From the NCBI GenBank assembly GCA_023460995.1, contig JAEWOE010000006.1, positions 868,001-932,000 of the forward strand: a DNA stretch of 64,000 nucleotides, read 5' to 3'. The translations under genes were made by a program, and so were the position numbers. The notes under the pieces were generated by a model. That model was given only the letters and a program-made list of their open reading frames with translations. It did no database searches and was not told the DNA's origin. The stretch comes from Bacillota bacterium (GTDB taxonomy: Bacteria > Bacillota_I > Bacilli_A > RF39 > UBA660). Of this stretch, positions 53,040 through 60,897 are shown piece by piece (position 1 is the stretch's first letter; the number at the start of each line of letters is the position of its first letter).

Positions 53040-53621
53040 ATGAAAATTCCATTAAGATTTCAAATAACAGAATTTGATTGTGGTACACTAGCACTACAAA
53101 ATGCCATTAGCTTTTTATATGAAAGGGAGACAATACCAGCAGAACTAATAAGAGCAGTGTCTACATATACACTTGATTGTTATGGTGAAGACGGTAAATT
53201 AGGTGATGGCGGAACTAGCCGCGAAGCAATGAATTTAATGACTACCTGGATAGAAGGATATGCTAAAAGAAATTTATTTGACATTCACTGTGAAAGATAT
53301 ATTGATAAAGAGGTAAATCTTGATTTAATAAGAAGATGTTTAAATAACAAAGGTGTTGTTTTAATTAGAACTTATCAAAAAGGAGAGCATTATGTTATAG
53401 CGACAGCTATAGATGAAGAATATATTTATATATGGGACTCATATTATTTTGACGAGAATTATTATGACCCAGATAGGAAAGTAAAGATTATTTTTGATAA
53501 ACCTTTCAATTATAATCGCAAGGTTTCACTTGATAGGCTTGAATCAGAAAGTAAAAAAGATTTTGCACTTGGACCAATTGAAGATAGGGAATGTGTTTTA
53601 TTTACTAGAAAGTTTATTTAG
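53040..53621 (+). CDS. Peptidase C39-like cysteine protease/transglutaminase-fold protein
   Basis: 193 residues, SD AGGAGG. N-terminal Q-TEFDCGTLAL with the catalytic Cys (about residue 14), then HYVIATAIDEEYIYIWDSYY with catalytic His (about 121) and Asp (about 136): the papain-like C39 arrangement. No ABC transporter domains, no signal peptide, so a standalone cytoplasmic protein. Substrate unknown. Confidence 0.72.
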   Translation: MKIPLRFQITEFDCGTLALQNAISFLYERETIPAELIRAVSTYTLDCYGEDGKLGDGGTSREAMNLMTTWIEGYAKRNLFDIHCERYIDKEVNLDLIRRCLNNKGVVLIRTYQKGEHYVIATAIDEEYIYIWDSYYFDENYYDPDRKVKIIFDKPFNYNRKVSLDRLESESKKDFALGPIEDRECVLFTRKFI

Positions 53622-53635
53622 GAAGGTAAGCAGAT

Positions 53636-54484
53636 ATGGAAATATTAGATGGTAAGAAAACAAGTCAAGAAATAATGAAGAATTATAAAGAAAGAATAAA
53701 AATGCTTAGAAGGAAACCTTGTTTAGCTATTCTTTCTATTAACCCAGATGAAGCTAGTCAAATATATATAAAACAGAAAGAAAAAGCTTGTAAAGACATG
53801 GGGATGGATCTAGAAAAGTATATTTTTACTGCTACTACTTCTAAAGAAGAAATAGTTTCAATCATCCAGTATTTAAATGAAGATGATGATATTGATGGAA
53901 TACTTTTACAATTACCAGTACCAAATACAATGGATGCCCATGATCTTATAAATGAAATTGACCCATCTAAAGATGTAGATGGATTAACCGATAAGAATAT
54001 TGGAGGACTTATGCATGATCAAGATGTATTATGTCCATGCACTGCACTTGGTGTTATTGATTTATTAGATGCATATAATGTTAAATTAAAAGGAAAAAAT
54101 GTTCTTTTAGTTGGTAGAAGTAATTTGGTTGGAAAACCATTAATACCATTATTTCTAAATAGAGATGCTACTATTACAATAGTTCATACAAAAACTGAAA
54201 ATTTAGAAAGTTATTCTAAACTTGCGGATATTATTGTTGTTGCAGCCGGTAGTCCAAGTTTAATTAAGGCAGATATGGTTAAAGATGGTGCAGTTATAGT
54301 TGATGTAGGAATAAGCAGAATTAACGGAAAATTAGAAGGCGATGTTGATTTTGAAGCTGTTAAGGCAAAAACATCATTTATTACTCCAGTACCTGGAGGT
54401 GTAGGACCTATGACTATTCAAGCTTTAATAAGAAATGTTTATTATGCATACCTAAATAGAGAAAGAAAAAGACTAGGAAAATAA
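53636..54484 (+). CDS. folD: Methylenetetrahydrofolate dehydrogenase/cyclohydrolase
   Basis: 282 residues, SD GGAAGG. ASQIYIKQKEKACKDMG with the catalytic Lys (about 40-56), LQLPVPN (about 100), PSKDVDGLTDKNIGGL (about 118-133), GRSNLVGKPL NADP site (about 160-169), and C-terminal TPVPGGVGPMTI. Interconverts C1-folates. Confidence 0.96.
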   Translation: MEILDGKKTSQEIMKNYKERIKMLRRKPCLAILSINPDEASQIYIKQKEKACKDMGMDLEKYIFTATTSKEEIVSIIQYLNEDDDIDGILLQLPVPNTMDAHDLINEIDPSKDVDGLTDKNIGGLMHDQDVLCPCTALGVIDLLDAYNVKLKGKNVLLVGRSNLVGKPLIPLFLNRDATITIVHTKTENLESYSKLADIIVVAAGSPSLIKADMVKDGAVIVDVGISRINGKLEGDVDFEAVKAKTSFITPVPGGVGPMTIQALIRNVYYAYLNRERKRLGK

Positions 54485-54508
54485 AAGAGACTAATGTCTC
54501 TTTTTTTG
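54484..54508 (+). terminator. Terminator of folD
   Basis: AAAGAGAC / GTCTCTTT stem (54484-54491 / 54496-54503), loop TAAT, T-run. Confidence 0.75.
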
Positions 54509-54530
54509 ATATAATGATAATGGTGATAAT

Positions 54531-55028
54531 ATGAATCAAATTCTTAAAAAACTAAGTAATGATATAGGCGATTTAGAATACATGATGTATCAAGAAATAC
54601 CAACAAGTGAAAATGGAGCATTAAATAATTTAAAAGGAACTGATTTTATTAATTATTATCTTTTAATAAAAGAGCGCTTAGAAGAAGAATTTGCATTGTT
54701 GGATGAAAAGAAAACACCACGTATTACATATATAATGTATGTAAATGATTACCCTGTAGGTGAAATTATGATAAGACCAGTATTAAATGCTTACTGGAAA
54801 GAATATTCAGGAAATATTGGATATAAAATTAGGCCTTCAGAAAGAAATAAAGGTTATGGTAAAATCATGCTTAAGTTAGCTTTAGAAGAATGTAGAAAAC
54901 TAAAAATGTCAGAAGTATATTTGCAGTGTATGAAATATAATATTTACTCAAGTAAAGTTATATTAGCAAATAATGGAAAATTAATAAAAGAAGATGTTAA
55001 TACATTTTATTATAAAATTAAATTATAG
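54531..55028 (+). CDS. GNAT-family acetyltransferase
   Basis: 165 residues, SD GGTGA. Acetyl-CoA motif GYKIRPSERNKGYGKIMLKLALEECRKL (about 101-128) and a C-terminal QCMKYNIYSSKVILANNG segment, typical of YjaB/ElaA-like GNATs. Acceptor unknown. Confidence 0.82.
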   Translation: MNQILKKLSNDIGDLEYMMYQEIPTSENGALNNLKGTDFINYYLLIKERLEEEFALLDEKKTPRITYIMYVNDYPVGEIMIRPVLNAYWKEYSGNIGYKIRPSERNKGYGKIMLKLALEECRKLKMSEVYLQCMKYNIYSSKVILANNGKLIKEDVNTFYYKIKL

Positions 55029-55082
55029 AAATTAAAATATAGTTGTTATAAAATACAAAAATTATTTAGAGGAGTTGATAGG

Positions 55083-55724
55083 ATGGCATCAGCAATAATA
55101 CATATTTGTGTGGCAAAAAAAATAAATGAAAAATTAAAAAGAAACGAAAAAGATTTTTTTCTAGGTGCAATAGCGCCCGACCTAACTAAACACGTGGGTT
55201 TACCTAAAACATATTCACATTTTTTATCAGGTACTCTTAAAAGCGATGTGCCAAATATAGAAACGTTTGTTAATAAATATAGAAGTGAATTAAATAAAGA
55301 TTTTGAACTTGGTTATTTAGTGCATTTATATACTGATAAACTATGGTTTAATGGTTTTTTAGATAATTTAGTTCTAAATGATAATATTAAATTATTAGAT
55401 GGTACTATTGTTAAAGTTAAACAAGAGGAATTATCAAATTTAATATATAATGATTATACAAGTTTAAATGTAGACTTAATTGATTATTATAATTTAGATT
55501 TATCTTTATTTTATGAAGAATTTAATTATCCAAAAAGCATGATAGAAGAGATACCTATGGATAAGGTTAATTTAATTATTGAAAAAATGGGAATTATTAT
55601 AGAAAACTCAAAAAAAGAAAAGAATTATGTATTTAAAATAGATGAAGTTATTAATTTTATAGAAAAAGCAGCTGAAGATACATATAATTATCTAAAAGCA
55701 AATAATTTAGATGGGGGAAAATAA
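55083..55724 (+). CDS. Zinc-dependent phospholipase C-like/metal-dependent hydrolase
   Basis: 213 residues, SD GGAG. Starts MASAIIHICVAKKI with an early His, then DFFLGAIAPDL, a YSHFL motif (about 47), and FELGYLVHLYTDKLW (about 78-92) supplying His/Asp ligands: the pattern of the Zn_dep_PLPC family of small alpha-helical metal proteins. No signal peptide. Activity is inferred from the fold only. The next gene starts immediately at its stop. Confidence 0.68.
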   Translation: MASAIIHICVAKKINEKLKRNEKDFFLGAIAPDLTKHVGLPKTYSHFLSGTLKSDVPNIETFVNKYRSELNKDFELGYLVHLYTDKLWFNGFLDNLVLNDNIKLLDGTIVKVKQEELSNLIYNDYTSLNVDLIDYYNLDLSLFYEEFNYPKSMIEEIPMDKVNLIIEKMGIIIENSKKEKNYVFKIDEVINFIEKAAEDTYNYLKANNLDGGK

Positions 55725-56447
55725 ATGAAAAAAAATCCAATAATAGGAATAGTAAGTAGATTTGATCAAGAAAAGATGCTTATGAATATGACAAAAATAA
55801 ATGAGATTGGTGAATACTATGTTAAGGTAGTTAGTGAATATGGAGGAATACCAATAGGTATACTTCCAGTACAAGATATTCTATATACTGATTTATCTCC
55901 AAAAGAAGTACCAAGACTCACAGTTCACGAGAAAGAAAAACTAATTGAAGTTATTAATATTTGTGACGGTATTATGCTTCCAGGTGGTAGTAGATGGTAT
56001 GAATACGAAGAATTTATATGTGAGTATGCTCATAAGAATAATATTCCTGTACTTGGAATATGCCAGGGTCTACAAATAATGGGATATGTATCAAGAAAAG
56101 AAAAAGATGATGAAGACGATGAACTTAAAACATATAAAAATGATACAGAAATTAATCATCAAGCACTAGGTATAAAATATGTTCATAAAGTATCAATTAA
56201 ACCTAACACAAAATTGTATGATATTTTAGGTGCAACTGATGTTAGTGTTAATAGTAGACATAAATTCAATATAGGTAATCAAGTAAATTTGAATATTTCC
56301 GCTATAAGTGAAGATGGTATAGTTGAGGCTGCCGAGGACCCAAAATGTAAGTTTTATTTAGGCGTTCAGTGGCATCCAGAACTTATGGATGAGTACGATT
56401 CTAACCAAGGAAATATAATTAAGGTATTTATAGATTCTTGCAAGTGA
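55725..56447 (+). CDS. Gamma-glutamyl-GABA hydrolase-like class I glutamine amidotransferase
   Basis: 240 residues, SD GGGGGA; stop is TGA, showing TGA is not Trp. Catalytic Cys in LGICQGLQIMGY (about 108-119), His-Glu in GVQWHPEL (about 220-227), with oxyanion LPGGSRW. Paralogue of the protein at 28919 (same SVNSRHK-type segment). Probably hydrolyses a gamma-glutamyl amide. Confidence 0.83.
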   Translation: MKKNPIIGIVSRFDQEKMLMNMTKINEIGEYYVKVVSEYGGIPIGILPVQDILYTDLSPKEVPRLTVHEKEKLIEVINICDGIMLPGGSRWYEYEEFICEYAHKNNIPVLGICQGLQIMGYVSRKEKDDEDDELKTYKNDTEINHQALGIKYVHKVSIKPNTKLYDILGATDVSVNSRHKFNIGNQVNLNISAISEDGIVEAAEDPKCKFYLGVQWHPELMDEYDSNQGNIIKVFIDSCK

Positions 56448-56476
56448 AAAAATGTGTACTTTTCGTGAATATAACT

Positions 56477-56505
56477 TTGACAATGCAATATTGTAATGAT
56501 ATAAT
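56477..56505 (+). promoter_or_regulatory. Consensus promoter P1 upstream of the repeat protein
   Basis: TTGACA (56477-56482), 17-bp spacer ending in TGA, TATAAT (56500-56505): perfect sigma-A consensus with extended -10. Confidence 0.8.
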
Positions 56506-56581
56506 TTAGTTATACAATTTATTTTATATTGTTTATTTTATTGCTGTTTTGTATATGCCATACGCAAAATAGATATTTAAT

Positions 56582-56609
56582 TTGACAAAGGTTATTTTTG
56601 TGCTATAAT
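56582..56609 (+). promoter_or_regulatory. Consensus promoter P2 upstream of the repeat protein
   Basis: TTGACA (56582-56587), 16-bp spacer ending in TGC, TATAAT (56604-56609). Second near-perfect promoter 105 bp downstream of P1. Confidence 0.8.
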
Positions 56610-56635
56610 AATGGCACTTAAAGGGGGAAAGTTAT

Positions 56636-58480
56636 ATGTATAATGAAAAGAATGATGGATTTTCTATAAGAGATATTTTTATCCAATTATTATTTATTAT
56701 TTTGTTTGTATTTATTCTAGTATGGTTATTTCCAACAAAGGCTAGTGTGAACAATCAATTTGCTGATTTAAACAGCAGATTAGATGCTTTAACAAGTGGA
56801 ATCTTTAATGATAATTTACAAACAATGAAGGATGCTGCAGTAAGTTACTATACTACTGAAAGATTACCACAAAATATTAAAGATGTTAAATCAATGACAT
56901 TAAAGGAAATGCTTTCAGAAAAATTATTAGTAGAATTTACTGATGGTAATGGCAATGCATGTAATTTAACTGAGTCTTATGTAGAAGTAGTTAAATTTGA
57001 AGATGAATACCAAATGAAGATTAATTTATCATGTACTGATAATGATGCTTACATAATTGTTCACTTAGGTTGCTACGATTATTGTGATGCTTCAGGAGTA
57101 TGTGAAAAAGAAGAAACAACAACAGTTACAAAAAATACGCCAACTCCAACACCTACACCAACTCCAACGACAACAACTTGTAGTTATGAGTATAAGTTAG
57201 TTATCAATGGTAAATGGGGAGATTATGGTACTTGGTCAAGTTGGTCTACAAATAAAATTGATCAAACTGATTATCGTCAAGTTGAAATGAAAAAAGAACA
57301 AGTTCTTAAAGGAACACAACAAGTTCAAACTGGTACTAGAGTTGAAACAATAGGTGCTACAGCAAGTACTACTACTTATTGTCCAAGTGGATATACAAGA
57401 AGTAGTAATGGAGCATATTGTATTGCAACTTCAACAGGCTATTATAATGCAAAATGTCCAACAGGATATACAATGAGTAATGGCGTATGTTATGGTACTA
57501 AATATACAAATGTAAGTACTGATCCAGTATGTCCAAGTGGATATACAAGAAGTGGTACAACATGTTATAAATCAGGCACTAGTCAAGTAACTATGGTTCC
57601 AAGTTGTCCAAGTGGATATACATTAAGTGGAAATTATTGTTATAAGACAGGTTCATCAACAGTTACAATGACACCTAGCTGTCCAAGTGGTTACTCTTTA
57701 AGCGGTAGTACTTGTACTAAAAAAGTAACTAGTGGTGGAACAACAACTTATACAAAAGGTGATTATGTTTCTACTAAAACTGGAACTTCAGTTCCAGCAA
57801 ATAGTAGTTCTTACTATTATGAAACTGTATCATCTGATTATGTTTATGATTGTTCAAATTCATGTGCATTTAGATGGGTTTATACATATAAAGTTTATAA
57901 AGCAGTTGCTACTACAACAGGTGGTGGAACAACAACATTAACTACAGCTGCATCATGTGCAACAAATTATACATTAAGTAATGGTATGTGTTACAAGACT
58001 GTAGATTTAAGTGATAAAACAGCTGCATCATGTGCAACAAATTATACATTAAATAATGGTGTATGTTATAAAACAACAACAACAACTGATAGTAAAACTG
58101 CTACTTGTGCAAGTGGATACACATTAAGTGGTTCATTATGTTACAAGTCAACAGCATCTCAAGTTACGTTAAGACCAAGTTGCCCAACAGGATACACATT
58201 AAGTGGTGAAAGATGTTATGGTTCTGTATCGAGTACAACTAGTTTATTAACATCAACTTCATATTCTTGTCCAAGCGGATATACATTAAATGGATCAACT
58301 TGTGCAAAAACAGTTGCTGTTTATGAATTACAAAATGTTTATGAAACAGTCACATACTATAGATATAAACAAAGACAATATATTTCAGGTGATGTAAAAA
58401 CTGTATGGAGTAAATCTGATAATGATACTACTTTAATTAGTCAAGGTTATTCATTAACTGGAAATAAAAAATGTAGTTAA
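56636..58480 (+). CDS. Cys-rich repeat surface protein with pilin-like N-terminus
   Basis: 614 residues, SD AAGGGGG. N-terminus: charged leader ending NDG, then F-S-I-R-D and a 22-residue hydrophobic helix. This resembles a class III prepilin signal except that Glu5 is Asp, so either a modified pilin or a plain membrane anchor. A helical/globular segment (about 40-160) with Cys follows, then a TPTPTPTP linker (about 168-180), a thrombospondin-like WGDYGTWSSWSTN segment (about 198), and ten copies of a C-[PA]-[ST]-[GN]-Y-T-L-[SN]-[GN]-x-x-C-Y motif (about 249-558). The paired Cys suggest small disulfide-bonded modules. Two consensus promoters imply high expression. Likely a major surface or pilus-associated adhesin. 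Confidence 0.75.
   Translation: MYNEKNDGFSIRDIFIQLLFIILFVFILVWLFPTKASVNNQFADLNSRLDALTSGIFNDNLQTMKDAAVSYYTTERLPQNIKDVKSMTLKEMLSEKLLVEFTDGNGNACNLTESYVEVVKFEDEYQMKINLSCTDNDAYIIVHLGCYDYCDASGVCEKEETTTVTKNTPTPTPTPTPTTTTCSYEYKLVINGKWGDYGTWSSWSTNKIDQTDYRQVEMKKEQVLKGTQQVQTGTRVETIGATASTTTYCPSGYTRSSNGAYCIATSTGYYNAKCPTGYTMSNGVCYGTKYTNVSTDPVCPSGYTRSGTTCYKSGTSQVTMVPSCPSGYTLSGNYCYKTGSSTVTMTPSCPSGYSLSGSTCTKKVTSGGTTTYTKGDYVSTKTGTSVPANSSSYYYETVSSDYVYDCSNSCAFRWVYTYKVYKAVATTTGGGTTTLTTAASCATNYTLSNGMCYKTVDLSDKTAASCATNYTLNNGVCYKTTTTTDSKTATCASGYTLSGSLCYKSTASQVTLRPSCPTGYTLSGERCYGSVSSTTSLLTSTSYSCPSGYTLNGSTCAKTVAVYELQNVYETVTYYRYKQRQYISGDVKTVWSKSDNDTTLISQGYSLTGNKKCS
57380..58310 (+). repeat. Ten degenerate coding repeats (CPSGYT-LSG--CY)
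   Basis: DNA repeat core TGTCCAAGTGGATATACA recurs with variation. Two adjacent units near 57946 and 58020 are nearly identical over ~45 bp, consistent with recent unit duplication. Confidence 0.85.
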
Positions 58481-58485
58481 CACAC

Positions 58486-58526
58486 ATATAGTTGCGCACT
58501 CCAAGGTTCGCAACTATATTGTTTAT
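58486..58526 (+). terminator. Terminator of the repeat-protein gene
   Basis: Perfect 11-bp stem ATATAGTTGCG / CGCAACTATAT (58486-58496 / 58509-58519), 12-nt loop, T-rich tail. Confidence 0.75.
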
Positions 58527-58575
58527 ATAGGAAAATTTATTTGTTAATTAATGTAATTATCAAGGAGGAATATAT

Positions 58576-59949
58576 ATGGATATAAAAAGATTTTTAGGAT
58601 ATAAAATAGTAGGGGACGATTTAGTTTATAAATATATTGATCAAAATAATGAAATTCAAGAAGCTAAAGAACCATTAACACTTTTTGGGAAAAGAAATGA
58701 AAGAATTGATTATGTTATTAAAGGTGTTAAAGAAACTATTAAAGAAGTAGAAAACATGAAGAAAGTTCAAAATGAGCAAGACCAAATTGCTAAAAGTAAT
58801 CAGTATTTTGATGAAGATGAATACGGCATAGATTATGCTAATGAACTTTCGAAAGAAGCAACAACTGAAGACAATGATAAAATTCCAGTGATTATTCCAG
58901 ATGATGCTACTGCTGAAACTGATTTAGAAGATGAAGAAATTTTAGAAGGCGAAGAGATTGCTGAAGAACAAGAAAAGCAAGAAGCTAAGTACGATGATGT
59001 TGAACCATCTAATAAGAAAAAGTGGTTGAAGAGGGTTGGTAAGATTGCTCTTTTAGCAGCTATAGCTATTGCTATTGCAGTAGGTGTTAAATCACATTCT
59101 GGTAGTAAAAATAAAGTTGCTTCACTAGATGAAACACAATCTCCAACGCCTACTGTTGCTACAACAATAGATGATTTAAAAGAAGATTCTAGATATACAG
59201 AAATAACAGAAAACATGCTTATTGAAACAACAGAAGACTTCATTAAAGAACTTGCGGATCACGGTATTACTGTTACTGCATCTGATGCATTAACTTATGT
59301 GACAGTAGCAAATATAACACATCTAAAGGAAACTAATCCTGAGCTACTTACTAAAGTATTAGATGGTATGGATGAAGTTGAAACATTAAGTAAAACAGGT
59401 CATATTATTGGGCAAATTGTTACAAATGAAGTAACTACAAAAGATGATACTGTTGATTGGACTATAGCTTTTATGGATGAAACTGATAGAAAAATAGCGG
59501 CTCATGGAGCTGGTTATGTTATTGAAGGATCTAAAAAGATAGCATCTGATGAAACATTAAAAGAAGATGAAAAAACTGCTCAAATTCAAACGTTAGTAGC
59601 TGAAAAATTTGTAGCACCTAATTTTGATAAAACAGTTGGTTATACATTTAATGATGGAAGTAAAATAACTCTTTCCCAAGAAGATGGAGCTGACTTTATA
59701 TCAGATGCAATTATTACTGGAGTTCTTATGGGTGATAATACACTTAAGAACTATATTAATGCTGAAAATAAATATAAAGATACTAAAGATTCAACATGGG
59801 TTACAACAACTGAATATGGTGAAGTATCAGCTGATTTAAAAGCTATTTCTGAGAATGCTGATAATGTATCTAATTTAATGACAATTATTAAAGAATGTCA
59901 TACATTAGATTCTAATCAAGTTTCAAAGGAAGAAACAAAAACAAGATAA
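58576..59949 (+). CDS. Single-pass membrane protein with acidic cytoplasmic region, unknown function
   Basis: 457 residues, SD AAGGAGG. A soluble N-terminal ~150 residues, increasingly acidic (DLEDEEILEGEEIAEEQEKQE). A basic stop (KKKWLKR) and TM helix (about 153-170) follow, then a short Thr/Pro linker and a ~270-residue largely helical extracytoplasmic domain. It follows the Cys-repeat protein with its own terminator before it. No family recognised; the topology would suit a surface anchor or pilus accessory protein, but there is no direct evidence. Confidence 0.55.
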   Translation: MDIKRFLGYKIVGDDLVYKYIDQNNEIQEAKEPLTLFGKRNERIDYVIKGVKETIKEVENMKKVQNEQDQIAKSNQYFDEDEYGIDYANELSKEATTEDNDKIPVIIPDDATAETDLEDEEILEGEEIAEEQEKQEAKYDDVEPSNKKKWLKRVGKIALLAAIAIAIAVGVKSHSGSKNKVASLDETQSPTPTVATTIDDLKEDSRYTEITENMLIETTEDFIKELADHGITVTASDALTYVTVANITHLKETNPELLTKVLDGMDEVETLSKTGHIIGQIVTNEVTTKDDTVDWTIAFMDETDRKIAAHGAGYVIEGSKKIASDETLKEDEKTAQIQTLVAEKFVAPNFDKTVGYTFNDGSKITLSQEDGADFISDAIITGVLMGDNTLKNYINAENKYKDTKDSTWVTTTEYGEVSADLKAISENADNVSNLMTIIKECHTLDSNQVSKEETKTR

Positions 59950-59960
59950 TAAATAAATTA

Positions 59961-60003
59961 AAATCTTTCTATGGTAAAATATAACCAAGAAAGATTTTTT
60001 AAT
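59961..60003 (+). terminator. Terminator upstream of the MerR gene
   Basis: AAATCTTTCT / AGAAAGATTT (59961-59970 / 59988-59997) with inner TGGT/ACCA pairing, T-run. Confidence 0.7.
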
Positions 60004-60019
60004 TATAGTAAAAAAAGTC

Positions 60020-60050
60020 TTGACTCTCCCCTTAGGGTAAATAGTAAAGT
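60020..60050 (+). promoter_or_regulatory. MerR-type promoter/operator with 19-bp spacer
   Basis: TTGACT (60020-60025) and TAAAGT (60045-60050) are separated by 19 bp holding the palindrome CCCCTTAGGG. Over-long spacing with a palindrome between the hexamers is the signature of MerR-activated promoters, implying autoregulation. Confidence 0.75.
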
Positions 60051-60070
60051 TAATTCAGGAGGTGATTTTT

Positions 60071-60868
60071 ATGTATAGAATTGGAGAATTTTCAGTTCTT
60101 TCTAAAACGACAATAAAAACTTTAAGATATTATGAAAAAGAGGGGTTATTAATACCATCATATACTGATAATACTAATGGATATAGATTTTATGAAACTG
60201 CGCAGTTATTAGATCTAAGTAAAATTATATCATTAAGACAAATAGGAATGACAATTGATAATATTAAAGAGATTTTTGATGGTGGAAATATCGATAAAAT
60301 ACTGAATTTACGTAAGGAAGAATTAAAATCAGAGATATCTATTTGTGAAGATCAACTTTCTAGAATAAATTATTTATTGGAGGGAAAAGAAATGAAATAT
60401 GAAGCTGTGATTAATGAATTGCCAAACTATATTGTTTATTATAAGGAAGGAATAATTAGTAATTTTACAGAGTTAACAAATTTTATATTAAGTTCTGCTG
60501 AAGAGTGTCGTATACTTAACCCTTATATTAAGTGTATTTCTCCAGATTATTGTTATGTTAATTATCTTGATGGAGAATTTAAAGAAAGTGACATTCATGT
60601 AGTATATGCGCAGGCCGTAACTGAAATGGGCAAAGAAGGTAATAATATTAAGTTTAAAAAGTTAGAACCAGTCAAAGCTGTTTGCATTTACCATAAGGGA
60701 GACTATAGTAAATTAGGCAGTGCTTATGCTTTTGGAGTAAAATGGGTACAAGAAAATAATTATGAAATAATAGATAATATTAGAGAAAGATATATAGATG
60801 GTATGTGGAATAAAGATAATTCAGAAGACTGGCTTACTGAAATTCAAATACCCATTAGAAAAAAATAA
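60071..60868 (+). CDS. MerR-family regulator with GyrI-like effector-binding domain
   Basis: 265 residues. ATG 60071 with SD AGGAGGTGA; a GTG at 60062 overlaps the SD. N-terminal winged helix (YRIGEFSVLSKTTIKTLRYYEKEGLL), MerR dimer helix (about 80-110), and a C-terminal ~150-residue SRPBCC/GyrI-like domain (YPHKGDY-type YHKGDYSKL, end WLTEIQIPI). BmrR/BltR-type, probably binding a hydrophobic ligand. No transporter gene sits beside it, so the visible target is only its own promoter. Confidence 0.88.
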   Translation: MYRIGEFSVLSKTTIKTLRYYEKEGLLIPSYTDNTNGYRFYETAQLLDLSKIISLRQIGMTIDNIKEIFDGGNIDKILNLRKEELKSEISICEDQLSRINYLLEGKEMKYEAVINELPNYIVYYKEGIISNFTELTNFILSSAEECRILNPYIKCISPDYCYVNYLDGEFKESDIHVVYAQAVTEMGKEGNNIKFKKLEPVKAVCIYHKGDYSKLGSAYAFGVKWVQENNYEIIDNIRERYIDGMWNKDNSEDWLTEIQIPIRKK

Positions 60869-60897
60869 AAAGTAGATATAATCTACTTTTTTCTGTT
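60867..60897. terminator. Convergent terminator
   Basis: Perfect 11-bp stem AAAAAGTAGAT / ATCTACTTTTT (60867-60877 / 60881-60891), loop ATA; serves the MerR gene and glmS. Confidence 0.8.

Noticed and set aside
57380..58310. Tandem short DNA repeats resembling an array
   Set aside because: They are in frame, of variable length and encode the Cys-repeat protein; no constant direct repeat with unique spacers, so not CRISPR.
58833..59243. 136-codon Ser-rich minus-strand frame
   Set aside because: Antisense of the acidic region of the 58576 gene; composition artefact.
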